NCBI GenBank assembly: GCA_009845905.1
Contig: VXYS01000004.1
Location: 87,285 to 151,284, forward strand
Length of the DNA: 64,000 nt
Direction: 5' to 3'
Source: Gammaproteobacteria bacterium
Lineage (GTDB): Bacteria; Pseudomonadota; Gammaproteobacteria; Steroidobacterales; Foliamicaceae
In this document: positions 54,258 to 62,575 of the stretch, one piece after another
How the letters are laid out: every line of letters begins with the position of its first letter
How positions within the stretch are numbered: the first letter of the stretch is position 1
Notes under the pieces: generated by a model
What the model was told of the DNA's origin: nothing
The model's input: only the letters and a program-made list of their open reading frames with translations
Database searches by the model: none
Program-made: the position numbers and the translations under genes

Positions 54258-56456
54258 ATGCAACATCGATACCTCTTGTGGTGCCTTATGGGCGTCCTGG
54301 CGTCAGCCAAGTTTGCAGCGGCACAAGACGTGGCGCTCGAAGAAATCGTCGTTACGTCGCAGAAGCGTGAAGAGTCATTGCAATCGGTGCCTATTCCGGT
54401 GTCGGCCCTGGGCATCGAACAGCTGGAAGACCGGCAGATTATCGAAGCTCAGGACCTTGAGCGCTACGTCCCAAGCCTGAAGATGACCTACAACATTACG
54501 CAGCCGACAAATCTGTCGGCCTCACTGCGCGGTTCCCTGGTCCAGGATGCATCGCTGGCGGTGGCGGAATCTCCGTTCGGCATTTACGTGGACGACGTAT
54601 ATATCGGCCGATTGAACGGCAACAACGTCCGACTTGCGGATGTGGAACGGATAGAGGTGCTGCGCGGACCTCAGGGCACGCTTTACGGCCGGAACACCCT
54701 GGCCGGAGCCATTCGCTTCATCAGCCGTGATCCGGGAGAAGAATCCTGGCTGAGAGCATCCGCCGGTTTCGGGAATTACGATCAATACGAAGCTTCGGCC
54801 AGCGCCGGCGGTCCCCTTGGGGATGAGTTCGCCGGCTCCGTCGCTCTCCAGTTCAACGGACACAGCGGATACGGAACGAACCTGGCGACAGATTCAAACA
54901 TCGGTGAAGACAAGAACTGGGCGGGACGGGTCAAGCTGCGCTACATGGGCGGCGAGAACTTTGATGCCACGGTTAACGTGTCCTATGCCGACAGCAGTAA
55001 TGACGCGGTCAGAATGGTCGCCGCCACGACGCCCAGTGTGCCGCGGAATCGACAGCATACGTCCGAGGACCTCGTCCCCACCTTTGGTGGTCTCTACGAT
55101 GTTTCCATACCCGACCAGGACTACAGCGGCGGCGGGCGGACGGAAATCACCAACCAGCCCCGGGGCGATACCGAACAGCTCGTCACGTCTCTCACGATGT
55201 CCTACGACTTTGACCGCACGACACTGAAATCCATCACGGGGTACGCCGATACGTCCGATTTCTGGGCCAACGATTTCTCGGGCGCCGGCGCGATTCTCGC
55301 TTCTATCGGTACCGACTCCGACCAATTCAGCCAGGAACTGCAGCTGCAAGGCAGCGCTGTTGACGACAGGCTGAACTACACGGTGGGCGCCTTTTACTTT
55401 GAGGAAAACTCCACTCAGGACATCGGCTGGTATTTCGCGTCCGTTGGCGGCGCCGTGTCCAGGAGCCATATCGATGTCGGCACGGAGTCCTATGCGGTCT
55501 TTGGGCAGGCCGACTATGCCATTACCGACAAGCTCACCGCCACCGGCGGTATCCGCTGGATCAGCGAGGACAAGGAGTGGGATTTCGACTTTCAGCTCCT
55601 GTTTATCCCGCTGCCGGGAGAGTTCATCGAGGAAGCCCTGGACTATGATGCGTGGACACCCAAGGTCGGGCTTGATTACGAGTTTGACACCTCGGGTGCG
55701 GTCGACAGCCTCATGCTTTACACGTCGGCCGCCAAGGGATTCAAGTCGGGCGGATTCAACGGCATCAATATTTTCAACACGAGTGTCGCTAAATCGAGTT
55801 ACGGGCCGGAAACCAACTGGACCTACGAAATCGGCGTCAAGACGGAAATGTTCAATAATCGCTTCCGTTTGAATGCCAACTACTTCGTCAACCGGGGCAC
55901 GGACATAACGCTCAATGCAAACGTTATCGTCGACGGCAATCCGACCTTTCCCGTCCAGAACGCCGGAAATGTCACGATCCAGGGGCTTGAACTGGAGAGC
56001 ACGGCAATTCTGTTTGAAGGGTTCACCGCTTTCGTCACGGGTACATTTCTGGACGGCAAGTTCCGTGAAATCGATCCGACCACCGCTCCGGCAAACTCGG
56101 TGGCGGCCTTTGGCGTGGAAGCGGAACCTCCTCAGACCGCCGACTTCGCGATTGCCGTCGGTTTTGACTATATCCGCGATATCGACCTGGGCGGCAGGGC
56201 GGCAGCGATCAAGGTGGGGCTGGACTATTACCACACTGACGAGTACGTCCTCGTGGCTACGCAGGAGTTCCTGATAAGCCCCTATAACCGCATCAATGCC
56301 TATGTCGGCCTGGAGTTCAATGAACGATGGGAAGCGCGCTTTGCCATGCAAAACCTCGAGGATGACCGGAGCTTCATCACCGGGTCACGAGGCCTGGGCG
56401 GCTCCATCGCCCTGCCGCCGCGCACCTACAAATTCACGGTGAACTACAGCATGTAA
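54258..56456 (+). CDS. TonB-dependent outer-membrane receptor
   Basis: A 732-residue receptor with a signal peptide ending KFAAAQ, a TonB box region (ALEEIVVTSQKREES), a plug (VERIEVLRGPQGTLYGRNT) and a barrel ending in YKFTVNYSM. The style is that of the large receptor family in marine gammaproteobacteria and sphingomonads. It lies divergent to the RiPP locus across 216 bases, so shared control or import of a metal or of the peptide is possible but not shown. A TGGAGGA site precedes the start. Confidence 0.92.
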   Translation: MQHRYLLWCLMGVLASAKFAAAQDVALEEIVVTSQKREESLQSVPIPVSALGIEQLEDRQIIEAQDLERYVPSLKMTYNITQPTNLSASLRGSLVQDASLAVAESPFGIYVDDVYIGRLNGNNVRLADVERIEVLRGPQGTLYGRNTLAGAIRFISRDPGEESWLRASAGFGNYDQYEASASAGGPLGDEFAGSVALQFNGHSGYGTNLATDSNIGEDKNWAGRVKLRYMGGENFDATVNVSYADSSNDAVRMVAATTPSVPRNRQHTSEDLVPTFGGLYDVSIPDQDYSGGGRTEITNQPRGDTEQLVTSLTMSYDFDRTTLKSITGYADTSDFWANDFSGAGAILASIGTDSDQFSQELQLQGSAVDDRLNYTVGAFYFEENSTQDIGWYFASVGGAVSRSHIDVGTESYAVFGQADYAITDKLTATGGIRWISEDKEWDFDFQLLFIPLPGEFIEEALDYDAWTPKVGLDYEFDTSGAVDSLMLYTSAAKGFKSGGFNGINIFNTSVAKSSYGPETNWTYEIGVKTEMFNNRFRLNANYFVNRGTDITLNANVIVDGNPTFPVQNAGNVTIQGLELESTAILFEGFTAFVTGTFLDGKFREIDPTTAPANSVAAFGVEAEPPQTADFAIAVGFDYIRDIDLGGRAAAIKVGLDYYHTDEYVLVATQEFLISPYNRINAYVGLEFNERWEARFAMQNLEDDRSFITGSRGLGGSIALPPRTYKFTVNYSM

Positions 56457-56551
56457 GCCGCCGGCCGCGTTCGCCGGTGGTTGACTGAAACCGGCGCTCA
56501 GCCGTCCTCTTCAGTCTCGGGCGCCATGTTTGCCTGAGTCCTCGCATCCGT

Positions 56552-56578
56552 GGGCAACGCAAGGTTGCCCTCTATTCT
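56552..56578 (+). terminator. Possible terminator downstream of the TonB receptor
   Basis: Stem GGGCAAC-GCAAG-GTTGCCC followed by TCTATTCT, about 96 bases past the stop, in the 288-base gap 56457-56744. Nothing else clear was seen in this gap. Confidence 0.4.
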
Positions 56579-56744
56579 CGCGACCCGTTCGCGCAGACTC
56601 ACAAGGCTGCGTTGAAATACTGGTCAAATCATTCAAAAAGGCGCACGCCGCCGTGTTTCCCTTGGCATCCCGTATACTTCCCGCCTTGATTGCATTGCAA
56701 TCATCGCGTAAATTTGGATTGCCGGACTGTCGGAGAGCATGACC

Positions 56745-56987
56745 ATGGCAAGCATCACGATCCGAAATCTCGACGACAAAGTGAAGACGCAGTTGCGCGT
56801 GCGGGCGGCGGGCAACGGCCGTTCCATGGAAGAGGAAGCGCGGCTGATCCTGCGCGAGGCCGTCGGGCGCAAGCCGAGTTCCAAAAACCTTGCGAGTATC
56901 GCCCGCTCGTACTTTGGCCCGGACAATGGTGTGGATCTGGAACTGCCGCCGCGCGGTCCGATGCGCGAGCCGCCATCCTTCGATTGA
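56745..56987 (+). CDS. FitA-like ribbon-helix-helix antitoxin
   Basis: An 80-residue protein whose N-terminus MASITIRNLDDKVKTQLRVR is a ribbon-helix-helix DNA-binding fold, with GRSMEEEARLILREAV as the second part. The C-terminal tail would wrap the PIN toxin encoded next. Start 56745 fits the GGAGAG site; ATG at 56739 is an alternative. Such antitoxins repress their own operon. Confidence 0.9.
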   Translation: MASITIRNLDDKVKTQLRVRAAGNGRSMEEEARLILREAVGRKPSSKNLASIARSYFGPDNGVDLELPPRGPMREPPSFD

Positions 56988-56996
56988 GCGTAACTC

Positions 56997-57422
56997 GTGT
57001 CTGTGCTGTTGGACACCAACGTCGTGTCCGAGTTGATTCGCAAGTCGCCCCACCCTGCCGTCAATGCGTGGGCCGCCGACCATCCCCTTGAAGATCTGTT
57101 TTTCTCGGCGGTCGGCGAAGCGGAACTACGCTACGGCGCAGCGATTCTGACCGCCGGCCGGCGCCGGGAAACGCTGATTGCGAAAATTGAACGGATGGTG
57201 CGCGACGCCTTCGAGGGCCGTGTGCTGCCGTTCGACAGTGATGCGGCGCGTGATTATGCGGAAATTGCCGCCGCGCGCCGCTCGGCCGGGCGCCCCATCG
57301 CGCCGGCGGACTGCCAGATCGCGGCGATCGCCCGCTCTTGCGGCATGACCGTAGCGACGCGCAACGTCCGGGACTTCGAGGGCATCGACATCGGGATCGT
57401 GGACCCATGGTCGCCCCCATGA
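56997..57422 (+). CDS. PIN-domain toxin (FitB/VapC type)
   Basis: A 141-residue ribonuclease-like toxin. Acidic active-site residues are seen in LLDTNVVSELIR, in the middle Glu of VGEAELRYG and in the Asp of ADCQIAAIA and RNVRDFEG. It starts at GTG ten bases after the antitoxin. All key residues are intact, so the module looks functional. Confidence 0.9.
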   Translation: MSVLLDTNVVSELIRKSPHPAVNAWAADHPLEDLFFSAVGEAELRYGAAILTAGRRRETLIAKIERMVRDAFEGRVLPFDSDAARDYAEIAAARRSAGRPIAPADCQIAAIARSCGMTVATRNVRDFEGIDIGIVDPWSPP

Positions 57423-57598
57423 CCCGTAGCGCCGACTCGTCCGTTGACTTCCGCAAAGCCGCTGCGAAGCTCGGCCCTGACATCGGCCATATCGCTACGC
57501 TGTTGGGCCTGTCCCTGAAAAACCGTGCCCAGCAAAAGAGCGACCGCGGCGGTCGCCGCAGACACCTTTCCAGCGCTGATCCATGCGCTCTTGCTCAC
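57423..57598 (-). pseudogene. Possible truncated small membrane protein gene
   Basis: On the minus strand, 57598 starts a frame reading MSKSAWISAGKVSAATAAVA, then QRSDMADVRAELRSGFAEVN. This resembles the start of short membrane-anchored coiled-coil proteins common in some genomes. Past 57423 the frame runs antisense into the PIN gene and loses sense. It may be a remnant; the call is weak. Confidence 0.3.
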
Positions 57599-57640
57599 TG
57601 CACTACCCTGGAGGGAACGGTCATCATGACTGCAACTCCA

Positions 57641-57913
57641 TTAGTTTTGAAAAAGGTCGGCGTGTGTTCCGGTGCGGCGAAGAATCAGAAGGTCTTGGCT
57701 AATCTCGTAAATCTGTATCCAGTCTCCAGCCAGATGAAGATCCCAAGCTTCTTTGAAGTTGCCTGACAATTTGTGGGGTCGGGCCTTAGGTGGTAGAGGC
57801 TGGCCTCTCGCCAAGGCATCAACGACGGTTTCAAGCCGTTGGACGTCCCAGCCTCGTTTCTTGATTCTTTTGTAGTCTTGGCGAAATCTCTTCGTGTAGG
57901 CAATTTCCCTCAT
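57641..57913 (-). CDS. YafQ/RelE-type mRNA interferase toxin
   Basis: A 90-residue toxin of the YafQ branch. TKRFRQDYKRIKKRGWD, then ARPHKLSGNFKEAWDLHLAGDWIQIYE and the final RTGTHADLF match the family; the catalytic His residues of YafQ are present. Such toxins cut ribosome-bound mRNA. It overlaps the antitoxin by four bases. Confidence 0.92.
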   Translation of the reverse strand: MREIAYTKRFRQDYKRIKKRGWDVQRLETVVDALARGQPLPPKARPHKLSGNFKEAWDLHLAGDWIQIYEISQDLLILRRTGTHADLFQN

Positions 57914-58110
57914 CGGTCCTCTTGATCGGCGTCGCTGGCCGTTTCAAGGTGAGAGAAGACCGCGCGCGTGGACCGAAATCGTTTCATTCGCTCCGCAGGT
58001 TCCGCCAATGCGTCTATCGTTTCCGCATTCGGGATTCGCGCGTCAAAGGGCAAGCCCTTGCGCATAACGAGTTGTCGCAAGGACATGCGAATAAATTCGG
58101 TGGGTTTCAC
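57910..58110 (-). CDS. RelB/DinJ-type antitoxin, N-terminally short
   Basis: A 66-residue protein. KPTEFIRMSLRQLVMRKGLPFDARIPNAET matches the C-terminal two thirds of DinJ-like antitoxins. The first beta strand and helix that normally precede it (about 25 residues) are absent, and a stop lies eight codons upstream of the GTG used as start. The DNA-binding half is therefore probably damaged. The gene ends up only 50 bases from the 3' end of the tRNA gene. Confidence 0.78.
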   Translation of the reverse strand: MKPTEFIRMSLRQLVMRKGLPFDARIPNAETIDALAEPAERMKRFRSTRAVFSHLETASDADQEDR

Positions 58111-58159
58111 TTTTCGATCCGAGTTGTGTCAGTCTAAATACACAGTTTGCCCCTTTGCG

Positions 58160-58476
58160 TGCCCGGGGCCGGACTCGAACCGGCACGGGGTTTCCCCCGG
58201 GGGATTTTCTTACCCGCTACGGCTTTCGCCGCGGGATGCGCGCCGCGGCGCGCTCCCTTTGGGGTCTGGACTTTCCCTCTGCCGTATCGCTATTGAGCGA
58301 CGTAGGCCGGAGCCGTCAAGTCTCTACACTTTCCCCGTGAAACCGGGGCTTAGCTCGAGATTGCCACCACCTTGCGTGCTGAGGTTTCCCCGAATTTGAC
58401 TCCTGGTGCATCGGGCGGTTTCCCGACCGGCGCTCAATATCAAGTCCCCTGCGTATACCCATTTCGCCACCCGGGC
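58160..58476 (-). tRNA. tRNA-Leu (anticodon UAA), split by a group I intron
   Basis: The 5' exon runs 58476-58442 and starts GCCCGGGTGGCGAAAT, the normal tRNA-Leu acceptor and D arm. The 3' exon runs 58208-58160. Joined, the anticodon arm is GGGGA-CTTAAAA-TCCCC, giving UAA. A long class II variable arm (GGGGG-AAA-CCCC) and a T arm GCCGG-TTCGAGT-CCGGC follow, then acceptor CCCGGGC and discriminator A. The bases after A73 are CGC, so CCA is not encoded and must be added by enzyme. Confidence 0.93.
58209..58441 (-). ncRNA. Group I self-splicing intron (IC3-like) in tRNA-Leu(UAA)
   Basis: A 233-nt insertion exactly between U34 and A35. It ends with G (58209), as group I introns do. P1 can form between exon CUU and intron GAG, with a U-G pair at the splice site. 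Conserved core blocks are seen in order: GGAGTCAAATTCGGGGAAAC (P3-P5), GGCAATCTCGAGCTAAGC (P5-P6), GTGTAGAGACTTGACGGC (P7-P3), and GGGAAAGTCCAGACC (P7). A GGCGAAAGCC tetraloop hairpin (P9) is near the end. No ORF is inside. Splicing itself is inferred. Confidence 0.92.
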
Positions 58477-58502
58477 ACAGGCGGCGAAGTTTAGCAAAGG
58501 TG

Positions 58503-58556
58503 GGCGAGAGCGATGCTCTCACCCTGGGAACGAAGGCGTCTCGCCTTCGTTCCCAG
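58503..58556. repeat. Paired inverted repeats between the NSS gene and tRNA-Leu
   Basis: Two hairpins: GAGAGC-GAT-GCTCTC at about 58506-58520, and a perfect 15-bp stem (58524-58538 with 58542-58556, starting CTGGGAACGAAGGCG) with loop TCT. The second has the GGCGTC-like centre seen in the REP-like elements. It may end the NSS transcript. Confidence 0.6.
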
Positions 58557-58557
58557 G

Positions 58558-59904
58558 TCAGCGGAGCAGGCTCCAGAGCACGATCAGGATCAGGAAGGGC
58601 GCCAACCACAGGAGGGCGCGCCAGATCCGAAGTAACGGGCCGCTCAGGGTCGTTTCCCCGCGCGCGGAATCGAGCGACCAGAAATAGCCCAGGAACACGG
58701 CCAGCAGCAGGGCGTTGACCGGGAGCAAAACGTTTGCCACGAGAAAATCGACGAGCTGGAACAGGCCCATCTCGCTGAACATGCCGCCCAGCGGCTTCAC
58801 GTCGGCCCATACGTTGAACGAGAGCACGAATACCATGCCGACGGCCCAGGTCAGGAAGCCCATGAGCAGTGTTGCGAGCGGACGCGAGAGGAAAGTGTCC
58901 CGCGACAGCCACGCCACCGCCGGTTCGATCATGCCGAATCCGGTCGTGATCGCGGCCAGGCTCAGCATCACGAAGAACAAGGTCCCCAGCAACACGCCGC
59001 CCGGCATGCCCGCGAACGCGACCGGCAGGGTCTCGAAGATCAGCCCGGGGCCGCTGTTGGCTTCCAGGCCCACGGCGAAAACGATGGGGAATATCGCCAT
59101 TCCCGCAAGCAGCGCCACCAGCGAGTCGGCCCCGGCGATGATCGCGCCGGCCCGCGGCAGCGACACGCGCTGCGGCACGTAGGCCCCGTAGGTGATGAGC
59201 ATCCCCACGCCGATCGCCAGCGAGAACAGCGCCTGACCCAGCGCCATCAGCACGCCGTCCAGCGTAAGCGCGGAGAAGTCGGCGCTGAACAGGAACGCCA
59301 TTCCCCTTCCGAAGTCGCCCGCAATCGCGGCCCAACCCACCAGCACCAGCAGCAGCGCGAAAAGGCCCGGCATCATCAGCTTGCTGGCCCGCTCCAGACC
59401 CTTGCGTACCCCGCCGGCCAGAATCGCCGCCACGATGGCAATAAACAGCCCGTGCCAGAACATCAGACGCCAGGGATCGCTCAACAACTCTCCGAACAAC
59501 GCCTGTGAGCCTTCGGCGCTGATCCCCCGGAATGCGCCCTGCGCCGCCAGCAGCGTGTAGTTCAGCGACCAGCCGGCGACGATGCTGTAGTAGGTGATGC
59601 CCACCAGCGGAACGAGGATCGAAAGCCAGCCGATCAGCACCCAGGCGCCGCTTCGACCTTCTCGCGCGGCCACTTCGCGCATCGTGTGGACGGCATTGCG
59701 CCCGCCGCGCCGCCCCAGTGCCAGTTCGCCGATGACCAGCGGCAGGCCGAGCAACAGCACCCAGCCGACGTAAACCAGCACGAACGCGCTGCCGCCGTTG
59801 CTGCCGGCGATGTAGGGGAAGCGCCACAGGTTGCCGAGACCGACCGCCGCCCCCACCGCGGCCAGGATAAAGCCCCGCGTGGACGACCAGGTTTCCGTCT
59901 TCAT
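58558..59904 (-). CDS. Sodium-dependent transporter, NSS (SNF) family
   Basis: A 448-residue membrane protein with about 11-12 helices. The first helix GFILAAVGAAVGLGNLWRFPYI is the NSS signature for sodium and substrate binding. NSS members import amino acids or related amines with sodium. It lies between a TonB receptor terminator and the tRNA-Leu gene. Confidence 0.93.
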   Translation of the reverse strand: MKTETWSSTRGFILAAVGAAVGLGNLWRFPYIAGSNGGSAFVLVYVGWVLLLGLPLVIGELALGRRGGRNAVHTMREVAAREGRSGAWVLIGWLSILVPLVGITYYSIVAGWSLNYTLLAAQGAFRGISAEGSQALFGELLSDPWRLMFWHGLFIAIVAAILAGGVRKGLERASKLMMPGLFALLLVLVGWAAIAGDFGRGMAFLFSADFSALTLDGVLMALGQALFSLAIGVGMLITYGAYVPQRVSLPRAGAIIAGADSLVALLAGMAIFPIVFAVGLEANSGPGLIFETLPVAFAGMPGGVLLGTLFFVMLSLAAITTGFGMIEPAVAWLSRDTFLSRPLATLLMGFLTWAVGMVFVLSFNVWADVKPLGGMFSEMGLFQLVDFLVANVLLPVNALLLAVFLGYFWSLDSARGETTLSGPLLRIWRALLWLAPFLILIVLWSLLR

Positions 59905-59908
59905 GACG

Positions 59909-59945
59909 AAAAATTACCACTCCCCCTGCGGGAGGGGGAGTGGTA
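59909..59945 (-). terminator. Intrinsic terminator of the third TonB receptor gene
   Basis: Stem of 13 bp (59915-59927 with 59933-59945, TACCACTCCCCCT and complement) and loop GCGGG. On the minus strand it is followed by ATTTTTC. It lies 46 bases after the receptor stop and before the NSS gene. Confidence 0.85.
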
Positions 59946-59990
59946 TGAGTTTCCCCTCCTCACAAAAAGAGGGTCAAGTCAACGTTACGC

Positions 59991-62420
59991 CTAGCCGCCG
60001 AACACCTGTGTCACGGACAGTCCCACGGTGCGGGGCCGACTGGTGATTTTGCTGGTCGGTTGGCCGTTCGCGGCGTTGATGAAGAGATCCGGCTGCTCGT
60101 CCGTCAGGTTCTCGATATACAGCTGCAGGGTCAGCGCCCGCTCGTCGTTACCGAAGCCCAGCCGCGCATTGAACAGATTGAAGGAATCCTGATAGCGATT
60201 GGTGCCGGCAGTCGGGCGTAGCTGCGTCCAGGAATCGCCCTTGTGGCTGCCTTCGATGCGGAAGAAGGCGTCCCAGCCGGTGATCGGCGGCTGGAAGTTG
60301 TACTGCGCCGCAAAGCTGGCCGTGAGTTCCGGAATCCTGGGAATCGTGTCGCCTGCCAGGCCCGGCGCACGGACGGACTCGGATACCTGGTCCTCGGTCA
60401 GTTCGCGCTTGCCCAGATAGGTTAATGCCGCAGTCAGGTCCAGGTTGCCGAAGCGGCCGAGCAGCTCGGTCTCCACTCCGGTCACCTCTGCCTCGCCTGC
60501 GTTACCGATGAAGTTGAATGCGCCGGTGGGATCCTGCGCCGCAACCTGAAGGTTCTCCCAGGTCATCCAGAATGCCGCGTTGTTCCACTGGACGGCGCCC
60601 CCCAGCCACTGCGACTTCACGCCGATCTCGTAGCTCGTCACCTTGTCTGCCTCGAACAGCGGCGGAACGCCGGCCTGGGCCGACGCCGGGTTGTTGATGA
60701 TGCCCGGGTTGTTGGTGCCGCCAAGCCGATAGCCTTCGGCGCGGGTTCCGTAAATGGTCAGCTCCTCGTTCGGCTGCCAGCGCAACACCACCTTGGTGGT
60801 GATTTCATCGTCGTCGATCTCCAGTTCATCCGTACGGCCATCCGGCGGGTTCGGCGCAAAGGCCGCGAAATTGAACACCGTGTCGCCGATCTCGAACACT
60901 TCAACCTTGAACCACCGTATGCCCACGCCCAGTTCCCACTGATCGTTCAACTGGTAGCTGGCATCGGCGAACACCGCCTGCTCGGTGATGTCCTTGTCGG
61001 CGAAGCGCGCGAACACGCAGGGATGACAGCCCGGAATGCCCGCTCCCGGCTCGCTGGTGGGCGGAATGGTGAAGGGAGTGCCGGGATCGAAGGTGAGCCC
61101 GTCCGAATTGATCACCGGCACGAAGCTCTGGAAGTCACTGTTCCGTTCGCGCCAGAACACGCCCCCCACCCATTGCAGGGCGCTGTCGCCCGCGGAAGTC
61201 AGGCGTAATTCGAAGTGGTTCTGATCCAGGCTCTGGCGCTGGTCCGTCAGCGCGTAGATCAGGTCGGCGCGCTCCGTGAAGAAATTGAACTCGGGAGAAC
61301 TGGCGCCGTCATACAGAAACGTAATGATCCAGGTGGAGTCGAACTTGAACTCGAAGTCCCGCTCGTAACGCGAGGCCGTTGCCGTCAGCGTTGCGAACCC
61401 GAGATCCAGATCGCCCGTGAGACTGAAGATGTTCTGCTCATCCGGCTTATATGTCTGGGCATAGTCGCCGACCAAAAACTCGCCGGTATGGAAATGCGTG
61501 AATCCGGCCACCCGGTCCATATCACCGTTGTCGCTTACGCCCCGTTCATCGTAGGTGTCGTAGGGGTGATAGCGGTTGTCGCCCGCCAGATAGCGGTCCT
61601 GCCACCAGTATTGAGCGTTGAGCGAAAACGTCTCGCTCGGCTGCCATAGGACATTCGCCCGCAGACCGCGCGTATCGATGTAGTTGAAGTCCTTCAGATT
61701 CAGGCAGGCCAGTTCCACGCCGGAATCGCGCGGATCCTCGGCCGGATCCACGGGACGGCAGCGGTTGTTCTCCAGCCACCCGGCATCCTCCACGTTGTAG
61801 GCCAACAGGCGCATTCCCAGGGTGTCCGAGAGCGGGAGGTTGACCACGCCGTGGCCGCTCCAGTTGTAGTCGTTGGAGTGCGCCGTCTGCCCCAGCTGTC
61901 CGCCCAGCGTGGCGCTGAACGCCTCCAGATCGGGCTTGGCCGTGATGAACCGCATCGTGCCGCTCTGTGAATTGGCGCCGAAAGTCGTTCCCTGCGGCCC
62001 ACGCAAGGCCTCGATGCGCTGCATGTCGAAGAGCTTGAGGTCCGTCGTCTGTGAACCACTGTTGGAACTCGAACTCTGAATTCCCGGAAGCGGAACCTCG
62101 TCGTAATAGACGGCCACCTGCTGCTGTCCCGCCGACTGAATTCCGCGAATGACGTAGCGGCGTTGTCCCGGTCCGGCGTCGATGAAGCTCAGTCCCGGCA
62201 CCTGGTAGGCGAAGTCCTCGAAATCGAGCACCTGCATGTCCCGCAGCGTGTCCTCGGTTATCGCAGTCACCGTGACCGGCACGTCCTGCAGGCGCTCCGC
62301 ACCCAGCTTTCGTGCCGTAACCACTATCTCTTCAACGGCGCTCAGGTTGTTCTGTGCGAACGCAGGAGCGGCGGCCAACACCAGCGCCGCGGCTCCCAGA
62401 AAAGTAAAACGAAGCCTCAT
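59991..62420 (-). CDS. TonB-dependent outer-membrane receptor
   Basis: An 809-residue receptor with signal peptide ending PAFAQ, TonB-box region AVEEIVVTARKLGAERLQDV, plug (MQRIEALRGPQGTTFGANS) and a barrel ending RTVGLSVTQVFGG. ATG at 62420 follows a GGAGG site; a TTG further up is unlikely. The ligand is unknown. It lies divergent to an exported amidohydrolase, a common pairing for uptake and processing of peptides or similar compounds. Confidence 0.92.
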   Translation of the reverse strand: MRLRFTFLGAAALVLAAAPAFAQNNLSAVEEIVVTARKLGAERLQDVPVTVTAITEDTLRDMQVLDFEDFAYQVPGLSFIDAGPGQRRYVIRGIQSAGQQQVAVYYDEVPLPGIQSSSSNSGSQTTDLKLFDMQRIEALRGPQGTTFGANSQSGTMRFITAKPDLEAFSATLGGQLGQTAHSNDYNWSGHGVVNLPLSDTLGMRLLAYNVEDAGWLENNRCRPVDPAEDPRDSGVELACLNLKDFNYIDTRGLRANVLWQPSETFSLNAQYWWQDRYLAGDNRYHPYDTYDERGVSDNGDMDRVAGFTHFHTGEFLVGDYAQTYKPDEQNIFSLTGDLDLGFATLTATASRYERDFEFKFDSTWIITFLYDGASSPEFNFFTERADLIYALTDQRQSLDQNHFELRLTSAGDSALQWVGGVFWRERNSDFQSFVPVINSDGLTFDPGTPFTIPPTSEPGAGIPGCHPCVFARFADKDITEQAVFADASYQLNDQWELGVGIRWFKVEVFEIGDTVFNFAAFAPNPPDGRTDELEIDDDEITTKVVLRWQPNEELTIYGTRAEGYRLGGTNNPGIINNPASAQAGVPPLFEADKVTSYEIGVKSQWLGGAVQWNNAAFWMTWENLQVAAQDPTGAFNFIGNAGEAEVTGVETELLGRFGNLDLTAALTYLGKRELTEDQVSESVRAPGLAGDTIPRIPELTASFAAQYNFQPPITGWDAFFRIEGSHKGDSWTQLRPTAGTNRYQDSFNLFNARLGFGNDERALTLQLYIENLTDEQPDLFINAANGQPTSKITSRPRTVGLSVTQVFGG

Positions 62421-62506
62421 GCCGAAGTCCTCCAAAAGCGGTCTTTCGATTCTAGCACGCAGCCAGGAAGGCCGAAATTACTGAAAATCAATGGAGTTTC
62501 GATGAC

Positions 62507-62527
62507 TTTCCCCGCTTTGCGGGGGAA
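62507..62527. promoter_or_regulatory. Hairpin in the divergent intergenic region
   Basis: TTTCCCCGC-TTT-GCGGGGGAA lies 49 bases before the amidohydrolase start, between divergent genes. It could be in the 5' leader of either transcript. No known riboswitch was recognised. Confidence 0.35.
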
Positions 62528-62575
62528 CCATGGGAAGGCTGATACACTGCCCGAATACTCTTGAGGAGGGCCATC

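Noticed and set aside
54894..56351. A 485-codon frame opposite the TonB receptor
   Set aside because: Antisense to a clear receptor gene and without recognisable motifs.
56511..57083. A 190-codon minus-strand frame across the gap and antitoxin gene
   Set aside because: It overlaps a convincing toxin-antitoxin pair, and its product is not protein-like.
57254..57598. An intact small membrane protein gene
   Set aside because: Only the first 50-60 codons look like protein; the rest is antisense to the PIN toxin gene. Kept only as a possible remnant.
58155..58399. Short plus-strand frames across the tRNA-Leu region
   Set aside because: They read the complement of a structured RNA gene and have no ribosome site.
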